Origin: Armillaria gallica
Taxonomy: Eukaryota > Basidiomycota > Agaricomycetes > Agaricales > Physalacriaceae
Assembly (NCBI GenBank): GCA_037576215.1
Contig: JBANDB010000002.1
Span: forward strand, 2,542,001 to 2,606,000
Direction: 5' to 3'
DNA: 64,000 nt
Both the position numbers and the translations under genes were made by a program. Position 1 is the first letter of the stretch. Each line of letters begins with the position of its first letter. Shown in pieces: positions 12,172 through 26,348 of the stretch. The notes under the pieces were generated by a model, which ran no database searches, was not told where the DNA came from, and worked only from the letters and a program-made list of their open reading frames with translations.

Positions 12172-12681
12172 GGAGACCGCAGAAGATTCTGGAGAGGGAC
12201 TGTCGGCAGCCTCGCGAAGGTGCACCACGCCCGCACATAACCATGATCGATTCTTTTAGCGCTCTCATAAGGCGGAAAGGGGGCTTATGTGGTCACCAAG
12301 ATGAACTCGAGGCGTTTCTAACCATATCAGCGATGTAAGAAGAATAGATTCACCCCGTTCACATTCTGGATGCGGTGATGAATTGAGTTCGTGTTACGAC
12401 GAGAGACGGGTGATAGACAAGGAAGATCTGGGTTATATAAGTAAGCACACAGTAAGGGCAGAAAAAGAGATGTACCTACAATTGTTGGAAATAGACGTCG
12501 GCAGGCACAAAAGACGTGATGGAGATGGTTCAAACGAACGTATATTGATGGACAGATACGTAGGTAGTGGTGGTACGAAGCCAAGAAACGGTAGTAATCG
12601 ATATGAAAATCAAAATAATGTAAAACAAAAAACGGCATGGCCGTCGGCTCAAGTGGCTGTGAAACCATATCCTCAACAACA

Positions 12682-13516
12682 ATGTCGCTTATGGCCCCAG
12701 GTGATTTCACCTCGGACTCATCACCACCAACTCCCGAGGAACCACCACTGTCAGTTCCCCAGGCAGACCATTACTGGGAATACGTAATCTTTCAGGTGAG
12801 CTTCATTCTCCATCGAGCCGGACAATCGCTGAGCGACTCTTATAGGTCGAGAATGCGTTCTTCAAAGTTCCTACACACCACTTCGTAATGCATTCTGAGG
12901 TCTTCGCCGACATGCTGTCGCTCCCGCAGGGGCAGGCAGCGATGGCGGAAGGGCAGAGCAGAGAAAACCCAATCATACTGCCCGTTACTGAACGCGACTT
13001 CCGAACACTGCTCTGCGTCTTGTATCCATTGTACGTCGTTCAGTTTGATACCCTGGTCCCGAAATCCTGATATCATGACCGTTCCACAGAGTGGTGCCCA
13101 GGTCGCCCTCTTTCAACAAGGAAGAGTTAATCTCACTGTTGAAGCTGTCGAAGTTATGGGTCATGAAGCAGATCCGTGAGTATGCCGTCGAGAAGATCGA
13201 AGAGATATTGAACTCGATCGATGCTGTTGAGCGTATCACTCTGGGAAGAGAGTATTCGGTTGAAGGGTGGTTACGTTCTGGGTATATGGCATTGGCGGTG
13301 CGCTATCAGGTCGTGAGTGTAGAGGATGCGAGGGTGATAGGGTGGGAGTCGGCGCTGTTATTGGGGCATGTCCGGGAAGAGACGTATGCCACATTTGCCA
13401 GGAGTCGGATGGGTAGGGTGATGTTCTTAGAAGATGACGTCAAGGCTGGTGTCGAAAACAAGTTCAAGGGGGAGTTCCAGGATGTCAGAAAGTCAGAAGC
13501 AGCGTACAGAGCGTAG
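12682..13516 (+). CDS. BTB/POZ domain protein, cluster 1 (BTB-3, in duplicated unit 2)
   Basis: Tandem paralogue of BTB-2. The start at 12682 (MSLMAPGDFTSDSSPPTPEE) aligns with MSLFMAPS of BTB-2. Exon 1 ends in HYWEYVIFQ. Exon 2 has VENAFFKVPTHHFVMHSEVF, ADMLSLPQG and NPIILPVTERDFRTLLCVLY. The phase-2 intron (13032-13090) leads to FNKEELISLLKLSKLWVMKQ. The C-terminal motif is ITLGREYSVEGWLRSGYMAL, and the protein ends in KSEAAYRA. Third-exon protein identity to BTB-2 is high while the N-terminal 30 residues differ much more, so the N-terminus evolves fastest. The frame is intact throughout. Confidence 0.85.
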
Positions 13517-14212
13517 CCTATGTGGTCTTGGGGCCTTCGCCGTTTATATCACGTAGCCAGTTCAGTCTGAAGATAAATGAAATCTAGTAAGAAACTCAAA
13601 AGCCGTTTGTTTACATTGACACCTCATCCAAGAAAAGCGCGGGGAGAGAAATGGCGACACCAAAGGATAGAACCCGGGGGCTCTTCGATCACATAACGGC
13701 TGTATAATTTAGCAGCGCTTCTCCTGGTTGTGGACTCATGACATCAAAGGGCTGTCAGTAAAATTAATGGAGCGCACGTACATTAAGGAAAACGGCACAG
13801 AGCTCACCCAAAGTGCACTTGTTTCAACTGCGCTGCTCCTTGCAGGAACCGATCTGGTGACCAACCTGTGATTCTTCTCGAACTGAGGTGGCGTAGCCTG
13901 GTCCACATACTTACAGATGGGCGTTCACTCCCCAGTGACCGATTCCAATGTCTTCTTCATCGCTCAATGATTCAAGTTAAGGATCCCACCGGTATCGAGA
14001 CCACCGCTACCAGATTTTTATCGCCGCAATGCCATAGTCATTCCCAAGGGAATACTGTGTCCTAGCCGAATGGCCTAAGGCATTCGTCCGAGTAGAAAGG
14101 GCTGGGTGCTGTCTGGGGAGAGCGTAAGGAGGGAGCGGGAGATGGTGGTAGTAAGAAGTCAAGAGACGTCGCGGAGTGTGCGGGGAATCGGTGGCAATGA
14201 TGCGATCATTTT

Positions 14213-15065
14213 GTCGGTGTCTCTGACATCCGTAGAGACTGAGTCAGCATGATATCCTTCGTGCACCCTATAAATTCACAGAGAAGCTCCCCTGACCTCG
14301 ACACATGCCGCCGTCACCGCCATCGTTGGCGTCGAGCTCCCGGTTGAGTTTCTGGACATGCGTATGCCCCATGCTCTCGGATGGCATACGATTGTGTACT
14401 TGCCATGGTTTTGTGCCATATGACATTGGTTTGTGCTCTACTTGTTCCAAAACTTCCTACACGGTAGCGACCCAGCCTAGGGCTCGGCATGACACCTACA
14501 GGATAACAGACCTATTACAAGGTGAGATGGACAAGTCGGCCAGTTTTATATAATAGTGGGTCTACTAAGTAGATTGATTGCTGTGAGGAGCCCACGTTCA
14601 CGTCTGTCCATTCCTATGCGTCTGCTATATTTCCAGCCTTTCGTTAAGAAGACCGGACACAGAGAAGGGTCGGACAAGGATTTCACATCCTTAGTCCTAG
14701 GGACAAGCGCGCGTTCTTAGGGAATGAGATACGACTAAGACAATACTTCTTCCTCCCCCCTTCGGTTCTTGATGCTTTACCATTCTATCGCCTGCTCCGT
14801 TTCTCATTTACTTGCCAACGTCTACTCTTTCTCCCGGGGTCTTTCTCTCATAGGGAGCCTCTGCACTGTGCCTGCGGTGTACCCGTTCGACGTCCTACTT
14901 CGTTACGTGAGTTTAAACCTTGAATAAACACACGGTGGACATTTGTAGGAAGAATACCTGCTTCTGTTGTTGCGGACGGGACGAGCACCGTTCATCAACT
15001 CTGCCAACGGTCCGGATCACTAAACTTGAAGCAACGATTACTACTCTGAGAAATATCATCATTGT
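14213..15065. mobile_element. Insertion-like segment in duplicated unit 2, possible LTR fragment
   Basis: Present between two stretches that are contiguous in unit 1. It has no long frame. It includes a pyrimidine-rich stretch (14748-14850), an AATAAA at ~14922 and TATA-like sequence at its left end, which together resemble an LTR. I did not find matching termini or a target-site duplication, so the identification as a mobile element is an inference; the copy-specific presence is what the sequence shows. Confidence 0.35.
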
Positions 15066-15396
15066 CCGTTAATCACCTACCTCTTCAAGCCGCAAAGACT
15101 ATCGTGGGTACGCGTAATTTTGATGGCAAGTCATACCCTGTACAGACCCTCCTAGCCGTTGCCAAATTCGATACTCGAGCTCAGAGATTTGCGGGCTGGC
15201 GTTCTTTGTACCAAAATGGTGACTGATGAAGAATGAAACCATGGGAAGAAGCTTGCAGTCGGTCCGTTCGTTGACCTGGGTATAAAACCCGAGCAATCAC
15301 AAAAATCTTTACCGTGCCATCGAAAGTATGTCTCGGCATCGCCCATACAAACAAGTATGATTCAAGTATGACTTCTTACAGTTTTTACGAATTCAG

Positions 15397-16799
<1,403 letters not shown>

Positions 16800-16848
16800 T
16801 GGTTGCTAGATCTTTTCGGGGACGAGTTTGGGTAACCTCCAGTCAACG

Positions 16849-16860
16849 TTATATATATAA
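16849..16860 (-). promoter_or_regulatory. TATA-like run upstream of the xylanase gene
   Basis: An AT-only run (tatatataa type on the minus strand) sits about 50 bp upstream of the xylanase ATG at 16799, a usual distance for a core promoter when the 5' UTR is short. No catabolite-repression site was assigned. Confidence 0.4.
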
Positions 16861-19800
16861 TGAAACTCAAGAAGCGCGTGTCAAGTGGGGAAGCAATGTG
16901 ACTGCCAATGTCGGATGTATGTCGCTAGAATTTAGAAGAGCATAAGAGACTATCAGATGGGCTCAAAATTGCACTTGAATAGTAAGAGTTGCATGACTTC
17001 CAGACTTTTAAAGCTCCCTGAGAAATTCGATACAGAGTTGCTAGGCTTGGAGATCAGAACGTGACTGTACGGAAGCCGTGAGAGATAGCAACGTCGACTT
17101 TACTCGACTCATAACGAGTATCGAGGCACAGAGACGGAGATGGCGAGCATAAACTTCGGCAAGGTAGCAGATGGCGAACGAGAGGATCATAGTTCGTACA
17201 AGCGGCTTATCATCGGTATATGCAGCGACCACAAGAACCGCTGCGGCACAGATACACGTTCAAGATGGATGTTGATGCTGCGGTCCGAGGTCAGGCGCTA
17301 GAAACTACTTAAATAAGATTGTCTATATTTGTATATTCATCACAGACCGAAACAAAAATACATCGTCTTCATCACTATATCGTGACGGAAGTTTGTTGTG
17401 AGCTCCAGATCCAACGGTCTGTCGGACGGAATGGAGTCTATATGCACATATTGGAACAGACAAGTACCACCATAGCTGATGATCTTGCATTCCGTACATA
17501 CAAATACAGTACAAGTTAGGGAGAGGATACAGTATGCTCCTGCAAGTTAATTGAAGACGTTATAAGGGTCTCATAATTCTCAAGACTCACAGGAACGATG
17601 TAGTATCCTGGAACATCGTCCGAGGATTCTCCTCCAACAAGCACCTAAAATATAATGTTCAGTCGACAAGCGGTGGAGACTTGTCATCGAATCGGAAAAT
17701 GGTTCTTCGAGAGCTAGATATTATTGGGCGGTGAGGTTTCGGAAGTGTCAGGTGGAATGCCATACTGGTGAGAGCACTGCAGAAAAAATTTCGAACCGGG
17801 GAAAATTAGAAAGCCAGAACAGAAGGAGAAACTCAGCAGCAGAGGACAAGTAACAAGTTGGTTGGTTTCGAATGGCCGAGCGGCCCGGCTATACCGATTC
17901 AACGTCATGAATGACGCAGGTCGATATACTCCAAAGCCATGGATCGCATCGATTTTTTTATACTGAAGGTTTCGCTACTCGTATGCCAGAATGCGCAAGG
18001 ATTACCTGGTTCCATTTATCCATGGTTTTTATTCATCCATCGCGAGGATATTATTTGAGATCTTATGCTGCGACCCAAGCCTGTCAGTCTTATTCGATGC
18101 TGTTTATCTGCAGGCCATCATGAACATGCAAAGGAGTTACTATGACCGTGATATGAACCAATTATTGGCTGAAGTTCTATGACCCTATTCGCGTGCCGAT
18201 GTCATTTACAGTCCACCGGACATGAAGAGTTCGGGGGGTGGAGAGGGGGCGATGCGACAGGACTGTTCCTCATACCGTCTTCTTTCTTCACAGGAACTGG
18301 TGCGCACTAGAACGGCCCATTTTTTCTGAAGTGCTTTGAGGGCGATGCCTCGACTGTATCTCCATGATTCAGCATATGACTCACCGATTATTTCTTTCGG
18401 TCGGCCTCTGCTATGCACGAGACTCACGAACTTCGTTGCTTCGACCGACTCGGCGACTTTGTGCCGGTTAACTGTACTGATGCTCCATCAACAATAATAG
18501 ACGCATTTATTGCTGGGCGGATGTCTGGAAATCTGGATCCATACATATTTCAGTAATCTTCGGAATGTCTACGCGAACCGATTGTCTTGTTCAGCGCTCG
18601 TCACTTCCTATTGACACCGCATGCTATTCCTGGTCCAGATGTTCTTTGTAGTGGAAGAGGAGCTGTGATAGTTCTTGGCAGGCAGTCCGGAAAAAATAAA
18701 GCCACTCGTGTCGGTGGAGCCGACGTTGCTAAGGTCCTGAAATCTTGAGGTAGACGAGCCTGAATACGATCCGCCATGCAAGAAGTTGCGCGCACGAATT
18801 CCGGGGTCAGGTGTTCCCGAGTTCTTCTGAGAGGAGAGTTCTAATGGTTTTCACCCAATGACAGAGACGTTCATGTCTTCTTCGCTGCGTTTCACGATCG
18901 GGACATCCTACCGAAACCAATCAAAAGAGGGTTTCCGAGACAATATCGAAACTCACGCGCTAATACACCTGATTTTTCTTTCTTTCATTTCTTGAAAAGA
19001 AACAAAAAAGGAGGTGGGAAAGATCTGGTTAGTGTAAATTTATGGTACGAATTTCTCGTCAGAGCATGGTACCGCGAGAGACAAAAATTGTATCTGCCGC
19101 ATTTATACCTGTGATTGTGACATAGGAAATTTCAACCTGAGTTCGAACATAGGTAATCGGATACGATGTCCTTTATTATAAAGTTTTTGATACGTTGGTT
19201 GATGGCACTGAAGTCACCATACGGAGATGTCGACCGAAAGATTTTTGAGGTATTTATTGATACCATCGTACATGTGTTTTGAAAGCCAATTCTATAAACT
19301 AGGTATCACATTGAAGAACAAAGTATAGGTCGGGGATGCCGTACCTCCAGTTAACAACCATCTGCCTTCTGGTCAGAAGAATTTTAGCGAGAGCGCATGG
19401 GTCTGAACTTCATCAACACAATGCTGTGTTCCGCTGATAGACCGGGAGGGTTCTTGCCCGAGACCACTTCCTGAAAGGCTTGCTCGCGTCGTTATAGAAC
19501 TGATCGTTGACACCACCATCATCTTTGGAACATGTCTCTCCGATGCTAGTCATGGGACTTGCGACACCGTAATCGTCGGACAAGACGTCTCGTTGAATTG
19601 ATAGAGTACGATTTTCTAGCTTGTATTTCGGATAGCTCGACGAACCGCCATCACCACGGAAACCGACCGGAAGCCCTTCTATTCGGCGGGATGGAAACCA
19701 CCCCCGTGGCAATACCGAGGCTCACACTGTCGAGGACTGCAAACAAAGGTAAGAGCTCAATTAGTGCTCAATTCTGTTCACATTACTGGTAACGCACATC

Positions 19801-22800
19801 ATATGACCCTCCTGTATTTTCCTGAGACGATGACAGTGTACAAATTTCATGACTGGACAACAGAATCTGCGAAGTCCGAGGGTAACGACCAATTCTTGGC
19901 GAACAGCGAGACCACCGCCAGTGACACCTATCAGAGGTTAATACTCCGACACGCTTGACAATAATATTCTTTCGTATTCTCGCCATGAAAGAGGGGTCAG
20001 GAGGTGCTTTGGTACGAAGAAAAGGTGATATGAGGCAAAAGCATGATGGGGGAAAGGAAAGAGGTTGCTCCGGCGAATGCCGAAAATCAGCCTTGGCCTT
20101 AGTTCTATTCCGTCCTCGTTCAATGCTTTCCTCCTAGCGCCCCTCTGCAATTCGTGACTTCAGCGGAATGTATGTCATTCAATCAGACATCATACTATCC
20201 TCATCGAACTGTGTAGACGATTCTCGGACTTTGAAAGACTAGGGCCGCCTCTGCGAGTGTGTTGCGGCCTGTCACTAGCTAGTCAAGTCAGTACTGCCTT
20301 ACAGTCCAGAGATATCGGAACAATAGAACGATAAATTTCTTGGCTCGCTCTCTTTCTGAAGTTGAGCTCACTCACAATGTCTGGATCTGGAGGACCCTTG
20401 TTTGTGACCTAATTGTCTAAACGTATTTTGATCATCTATCTATTGTACTGAAGAGCACCCCAGGATTCGTTCTATAGATCTTGTCAGCTCGTCTTGATCA
20501 CGATTGAGATCTATATACCTTTCACTACCGCAGCTTGCTAGTCTGGATATCTTCCATTCCACCTGCCGGGGATGATTGGATCGACGTTTCGTGAGTGATA
20601 GAGTCCCGATACCTCCATACGTATGCATCTGGTCGGCTAACAATGATACAGGAGCAGGAACAAACATATACGGCTGCGCTTTGAGGCTGTTCACAACATC
20701 GAGATCGACATACAGTTGGCACCCGTTAAGCATGTATTCAAAGTCTTTCCTCGTTCATTGGGACGCGGTTGTTCAAGTAGTCCGCGTACGCAGACAAATG
20801 CCTGCGTGATTCTTGGGCGATTAAGCGCGCCGCTGACCAGATGCCCCGTAGTTGGTCTTCATAGTAAGACATACAACGATAATTTGTGCAGCCCGACCAC
20901 CGCACGTTTCGTTCGATAACAATGGCCCTGGAACTTTGCCTGTGCGTAGAAGAGCACATCTTATGTTGGGAAGAATTGCGATGGGGCTGGCTATAATAAC
21001 TCACTGATAGCTTCCGACCGTTCGGGTCCAGCGTGTCTTCTCTTCACACAAGATTTCCGACCTTATGGCTGGACTCGTAGTTGATCAGAAACCGATTTCA
21101 CGCCTGGGAGAAACTCGCATATCGATTGCTCTTCCTGCACGACCACACCGAATTTGAACCTACCAAGATAATCGAATTCTGTGCTATAATGATGATTGTC
21201 GAACCATTGCGACTCCACCGGCTTCCATTCCATTATATCTTGTTTGGTACGCACGAAGGCCACTGCCCCCATGTGGTCCAGATCAACACGGGAGCAGGAA
21301 CATGCCAACTGATTAACGAAGATCCTGTTCTGAAATTGCAGCTACTATTGCCTAGGCGGGTCCAATACCCCACACCGCCGAGTTCGCGATACATGCGCTT
21401 AGATTAGCATCCGATGGGCAGTCGTTCTTCGAGTTCGGCCTTCCCAACTCGTTGTCCTCCAGCTGAACAAATATCACTACCCAACCGACGTCCCCTTCGA
21501 GACTCATTGAACTGCTACAGATTCTTTCGTTATTTGTATTGCGGATGAGCAACCTCTTGGGGGTATCCTGAGGCTAGCCAACAGCCTCGCTTGCTTCGAG
21601 ACTCTTTTCCCGGTCGGCGTCAACCGGCCGCCTCACTCAACGCGCAAAGGTACAGACGCAAATCGTCGAGCCAATGGGGTTAGCACTAGACGCCGGTCAA
21701 TGTTTACTTTCATAGTGGCGGATTTATCATGGGTGCCGAAAGATCATAGTGTTGCTCGTCTCTCGCGGTAGTACTCACGACTAAGTACATCCGGAATCCG
21801 GTTGTGCTTGTGGCGTTTGATGACGGGTTGGTGATGCTGAGCAAACAGGTACGTCGTGCCGTTTATTCTTGCACTATGTAGCTTCCTCTATATTCCACAG
21901 AACTTACTCCTCTCTGGGTTGTCTCACGTTCGCCACCCTTTTTTTACGAGACAGGGAGATAAATATTCACTAATAGACCCGTTCATATTGACCGGCTCGT
22001 AACGGCTCTCCGTGGACTAATGTTGTGCAGTTTGACACACACCCATTCACGCGAAAAAGCACTGACAACCACGCGAATTAATTTTAGAGCTGTGTACGTC
22101 CTTGTATCTACGCTGCGGAGGATATTACTCCATACTACTCCCGATACTGAATCACTAACGGAGCGGACGCGATCATAAACGGTTATCCCGACGAGGTTTA
22201 TTTATAGAACAGCTTATTTTTGAGGTCGGAGGGCGCTAATCCCGGGCGCGATTATCCGGTGATCAAGGCGGGTATTGGGCGGCAATCCATCCTTGGTCTT
22301 CTTCCACTTGGTTCGTTTTCGCAAGGGTTACGAGGGCATCGATGTCTGGCGAAGTCTATATCGTTCAATAAGGGCCGTGGTCTCTATGACAAAGCATATT
22401 ATTCCTGGTACCGATAAGCGGTCTTCTTCTTCGCACGTAATTCTTATCTCGAATTTGGCAGAAAATTGGGCGAGCGAGAAGCTAGACGTTCTTTACCGTT
22501 GTCAAGGTAGAGCCGACGCGAAGATGATGAAGGCGGAGTTTACGAGCTGCCTGCCAAAGACTCCGTGAGGATTACTATGACCAGCTGCCAAACAGAACGA
22601 TAGGACGAACATGGGCAATACGTCGGTTATTTATCTAGGTCAAAGGGTTGTGCATAGGCGACGCCGTGCGACCAGAACGTTCCGTAATTTTAATGTTATT
22701 TTTTCAAGCTTGAAGGAGAAGAAGCGCACAAATCGCCGAATCAGATAGGTCATGGTGGGACAGGTTCCGAGTTTATCCGGCTACGGGCCGGGCCTCTCAT

Positions 22801-23136
22801 GACGCGGACTCCAACCGGTGCTCGTGAGTGGAAATAAATTTGTCAAGTGGCCAACTGCGGCCATTAACCGCCACCTCACCGTATCCTTTACCAGAACTCT
22901 TCGGTCAGCTTGTGGGTAACCCATATCCATCTTACGGGACCCAAAGATAGGTCTCGCGTGTAATTTGCAGGGTAGGTCTCGGATCTCCTTACTGTTTCGG
23001 CACACTGATCGGCGCATGGTAGATTTCGATCTCCCTTTTTTTCTTGAATAAATTACGACGGTAATAAATATAACGAGCAGACGGCAGCATTGGTGAGTCT
23101 GCGATCTTGTCCCCCTTCCCTTTATTCCTCTTCTCC
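16861..23136. other. Gene-poor 6.3 kb stretch with possible decayed coding fragments
   Basis: No gene could be built. Fragments with some coding look, all on the minus strand, are these. (a) 17588-17640 has an exon-like frame VLVGGESSDDVPGYYIVP bounded by AG and GTGAGT. (b) 18600-18820 has a stop-free frame beginning after a possible intron. (c) 19413-19712 encodes 99 residues with YGVASPMTSIGETCSKDDGG. (d) 20540-20733 and 21210-21308 appear to be two diverged copies of one sequence. (e) 21352-21552 contains GDVGWVVIFVQLEDNELG. None could be joined into a full frame or assigned to a family. They may be old relics. Confidence 0.35.
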
Positions 23137-26100
23137 ATGTCCAATGCGGCTGGCACTAATGGATCTCGTACGCCCGTTAGTATCATGGCCAACAAGGACA
23201 AGTCCGTGAAGGACAATAGAAGTGGCTCGGCAGCTCCCTCAGGCCAGAAGACTCCTAGGAAGGTGCAATGGGTCGACCACCGAGAGGCCCATGCTCTCGA
23301 TGAGCATGGCTTGGACGTGAGTCGCATCCAGCAGCGCCTTTTCCTTGACTGATAACATTGCCAAAATAGCCCAACGCCTTTGAACATCTTACCCACGCCC
23401 TCGAACGACACCGCTCCGAGTCACGCGTTGAAGACCGACCGCCGCCTGTTCCACGAATCCACTACTTTCCACCCCGGCCTCAGAATCTTCCCCCCGTGAA
23501 CACCGGGATGACGCCTTATCAGCGTGAAGGTACCCATACCAGAAATTTGTCCACCACTTCGACGCCGTCTGATACGTCCCCGACCACTATAAAGTCCAAC
23601 TACCATGAGGTTCCCGGGACTTTCATCGACAAAAACGAGAGCTTCGGCCTTCCTGGACCTGTGGGCAACGACTATCGCGAAGCGGCCAACATTGTTCGCG
23701 CCCACACACGCCCTCGGGGTCGTGGTCGTAATCTGTTCCGCAATCTAAAATCTCGTAAGAGGAGCAAGAGCAGAGATCAGAGCACCGAACGTAAAGAGCC
23801 CGATGCAGAACGTGATGCTGCTCCAAAGAATCCCCGTTTGACTGGTGCAGGCGGAGGGGTTCTGTCCGCTCTCTTGACCCTCTATAATCAGTCAGAAGGT
23901 CTATTGTCCGGAGCAGCGACGCCTATATCGGAGCTTCCAGAGAGACCATGGTCATCCGAGGCGACACGACCAAGCAGCGATTCTTCTATCTCTCTGGCTT
24001 CAAGGCCTTCCTCCCCGAAAGAGAAGGAATTCCTCTTGAAACGTGCAGCATCGGTGTCCTCTATGTCCTCTTTATCTTTTGGAAAGCCGAAGCCACGAAC
24101 TGGTGGAGGCGTCTTGGGCTCGCTGATCGCCAGTACCGGCAATCTTACTGGACCCGCAGCTCCTACGTCAAGCCAGATTCAACCGAATGTCAAGCGTCCC
24201 GGTTACCATCTTTCTAGGTCTGTTCTACTTCTTTGTAGTCGTCCTTAGCTTTAACGTAAGAAATTATAGATATTCCCTGGAGAGCAAGCTCCCTACTGTA
24301 AAGCAGCACCATGACAAAGCCGACCCACAGCGACGCAGTATCGAGATGCTTCCCTTCCGGCCGAAATCAGAGAATCTCGAGCATATCCCCTCTTTTGCAC
24401 CTTCTTTTGCCAACAGTCCTTCCAACGAAACACTCGCTACACTTACTGAAACTCATCATCATGACAAGACGCACGAGAAGATGCCCTCCGCCTCGTCTCT
24501 GAAGAACAAGTGGTCTGGGATGCTCAAGGACTTTCCCTACCCGAGCCCAGTGAAGACCTTTGGGCGTACTCCCGCCCAGACCCCTTTGACGTCCCCAACT
24601 ACTGAGGGGGAGGACGACTATTTTTCAACTGGAGACCGCGACAAGGAGAGGCGCCGCAGGAAGCGCAAGGCCCGCGAAATCTACATCACCCGACACGTCG
24701 CAGAGATCATGCAGCGCCAGGACTTCATCCTTAAGCTTGCCCGAGCCATGATGATGTTCGCCGCTCCGACTCATCGCCTGCAGGGTCAAATCCAAGCCAC
24801 CGGACGAGTACTCGATCTAGAGGTGTCGTGCATGTACCTCCCAGACGTAATGCTCATCAGTTTCGACGACTCAAACACCGGTACGAGTTCCATCAAGTTT
24901 ATCAAGCAGGGCAGCGGGTTAGACCTAGGCAAACTCCGGGACGCCTACGAGTTGTACTGGCAGGTCGGTGCTTTTTCTAGGCCATGCTTTTCTCCTTTTT
25001 ACGTTGTCTTTGTAGGTCATACACGACGAACTTGCCGTCAGCGATGCCTCTGGCCAGCTTACGGATCTTATGCGCAAGAAGCAGATTTATCCGTGGTGGC
25101 AGCTCATGTTCTTTGGAGGAATCTGTTCCTCTTCAATCTCTATCGTCAGTTTTGGAGGGAGCTTCATCGATGCTGTCGCCGTATTTCCACTCGGCATGCT
25201 TCTCGTTGGGATCCAGCTCCTGAGTGTCCGGAATGAGCTGTACTCCAACGTTTTTGAGTCAGTGTTACAGCCCTTATCTCCCTTATCACAGACGATTAAT
25301 GACTGCGACAGAATCACAGTATCGATGCTTTTCAGTTTCATTGCTGCGGGTATGGCGGCCTCAGGGAAGCTTTGCTATTCGGCGATTGCCTCCGGCGCCG
25401 TAGTACTCATCCTTCCCGTGAGTGTTAACATTTGACATCCTTATCTCCCCCCTTACAAAGATTAAACATGGTTTTTAGGGTTTCATTGTTTTGTGCGGCT
25501 CGCTAGAGCTTATGTCGCGCAATCTTGTTTCCGGAGCGGTCCGGATGTTTTACGCGGTAATCTACTCTTTGTTCCTCGGGTTTGGGCTGTCGATAGGAGC
25601 AGAGGCATACGAGAAGATCACAACCCATTCCGTCGTCGGTGTCACTGACTACAAGTGCGCGTTGAGCCACGATCCTGAGGGCGCGTGGTGGCAGCGTACG
25701 CCGAGTGGTTACTGGTACTTCTTGATTGTGCCGATGTTTGCATCGGGTTTGTGCTTGAGGAACTATATGCCGTGGAATCGGAGGGAAATGGTATGCGTTT
25801 GCTTTCTGGATGACTCTGCGCCGCTAATGTTGGCATCTGTATAGTACCTCGGCGTTGCGATTGCATCCGTGGGATGGGTAACCAACCATTTTACATCTAC
25901 CAAGTTTGTCAATCAGAGCGATATAAGCGCAGCAGTTGGGTGAGTACTTCTGATTTTTTTGAAAGCATCAGAACAATGTGTTCTTACGCGTTCTGATACC
26001 AGTGCTTTTGCTGTCGGATTCGTAGCCAACTTGTACGGGCGCTTCTTCTCTGGGAATGCTTTCGTGATTATGGTTCGTGCTTGTGTCCGTTCATAGATAT

Positions 26101-26348
26101 TATTATTCACCCATCTCTAGATCGCTGGGATTCTTTTCCAAGTTCCCTCTGGTTTCGGAAACGGCGGTCTCTTGACCTTCGTGTCAGAACAAGCGTCGGG
26201 ATCCTCCACCTCCTACATATCCGGTTTCCAGACTGCACTTCAGCTTATTTCGGTGGCGATTGGGTTGACAGTCGGACTTGGCCTGGCGCTGTTCGTCGTG
26301 CATCCCATTCAAAGTCGCCGAAGGGGCGGTGCAGTCTTCAGTCTTTGA
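23137..26348 (+). CDS. PRM10: Prm10-type multipass membrane protein (DUF1212 / ThrE-like)
   Basis: Homologue of the yeast pheromone-regulated membrane protein 10 family, which shares two halves with bacterial threonine exporters; the transported substrate in fungi is unknown. The start at 23137 gives MSNAAGTNGSRTPVSIMANK. The first ~430 residues are hydrophilic, Ser/Pro-rich and apparently disordered, with a basic patch RKRSKSRDQS and a second KERRRRKRKAREIYI just before the conserved domain. The core starts at HVAEIMQRQDFILKLARAMM, APTHRLQ and YLPDVMLISFDDS. Membrane segments follow (WWQLMFFGGICSSSISIVSF, FSFIAAGMAASGKLCYSAIA, FYAVIYSLFLGFGLSIGAEA, YWYFLIVPMFASGLCL). The second half ends with ILFQVPSGFGNGGLLTF and a last helix before VVHPIQSRRRGG and a stop at 26346. 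About nine exons. The gene is intact. Cytosolic N-terminal regulation by phosphorylation is a guess from the Ser/basic content. Confidence 0.9.

Larger units (their letters stand above)
11940..15210 (+). repeat. Direct segmental duplication, unit 2 (with ~850 bp insertion)
   Basis: Second copy of the block at 9065-11790, in the same orientation and order: relic 5' half, BTB gene, downstream sequence. Identity to unit 1 stops near 14212 (gcgatcattttg in both copies) and resumes near 15066 (tcaagccgcaaagactatcg), leaving an interposed segment absent from unit 1. The right edge is close to 15210, where both copies share gatttgcgggctggc and then diverge. The region 13517-14212 holds no supportable gene. 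Confidence 0.85.

Noticed and set aside
17860..17900. tRNA-like ggccgagcggcccggc
   Set aside because: Resembles a Ser/Leu tRNA D-arm, but I found no matching acceptor stem or T-loop around it.
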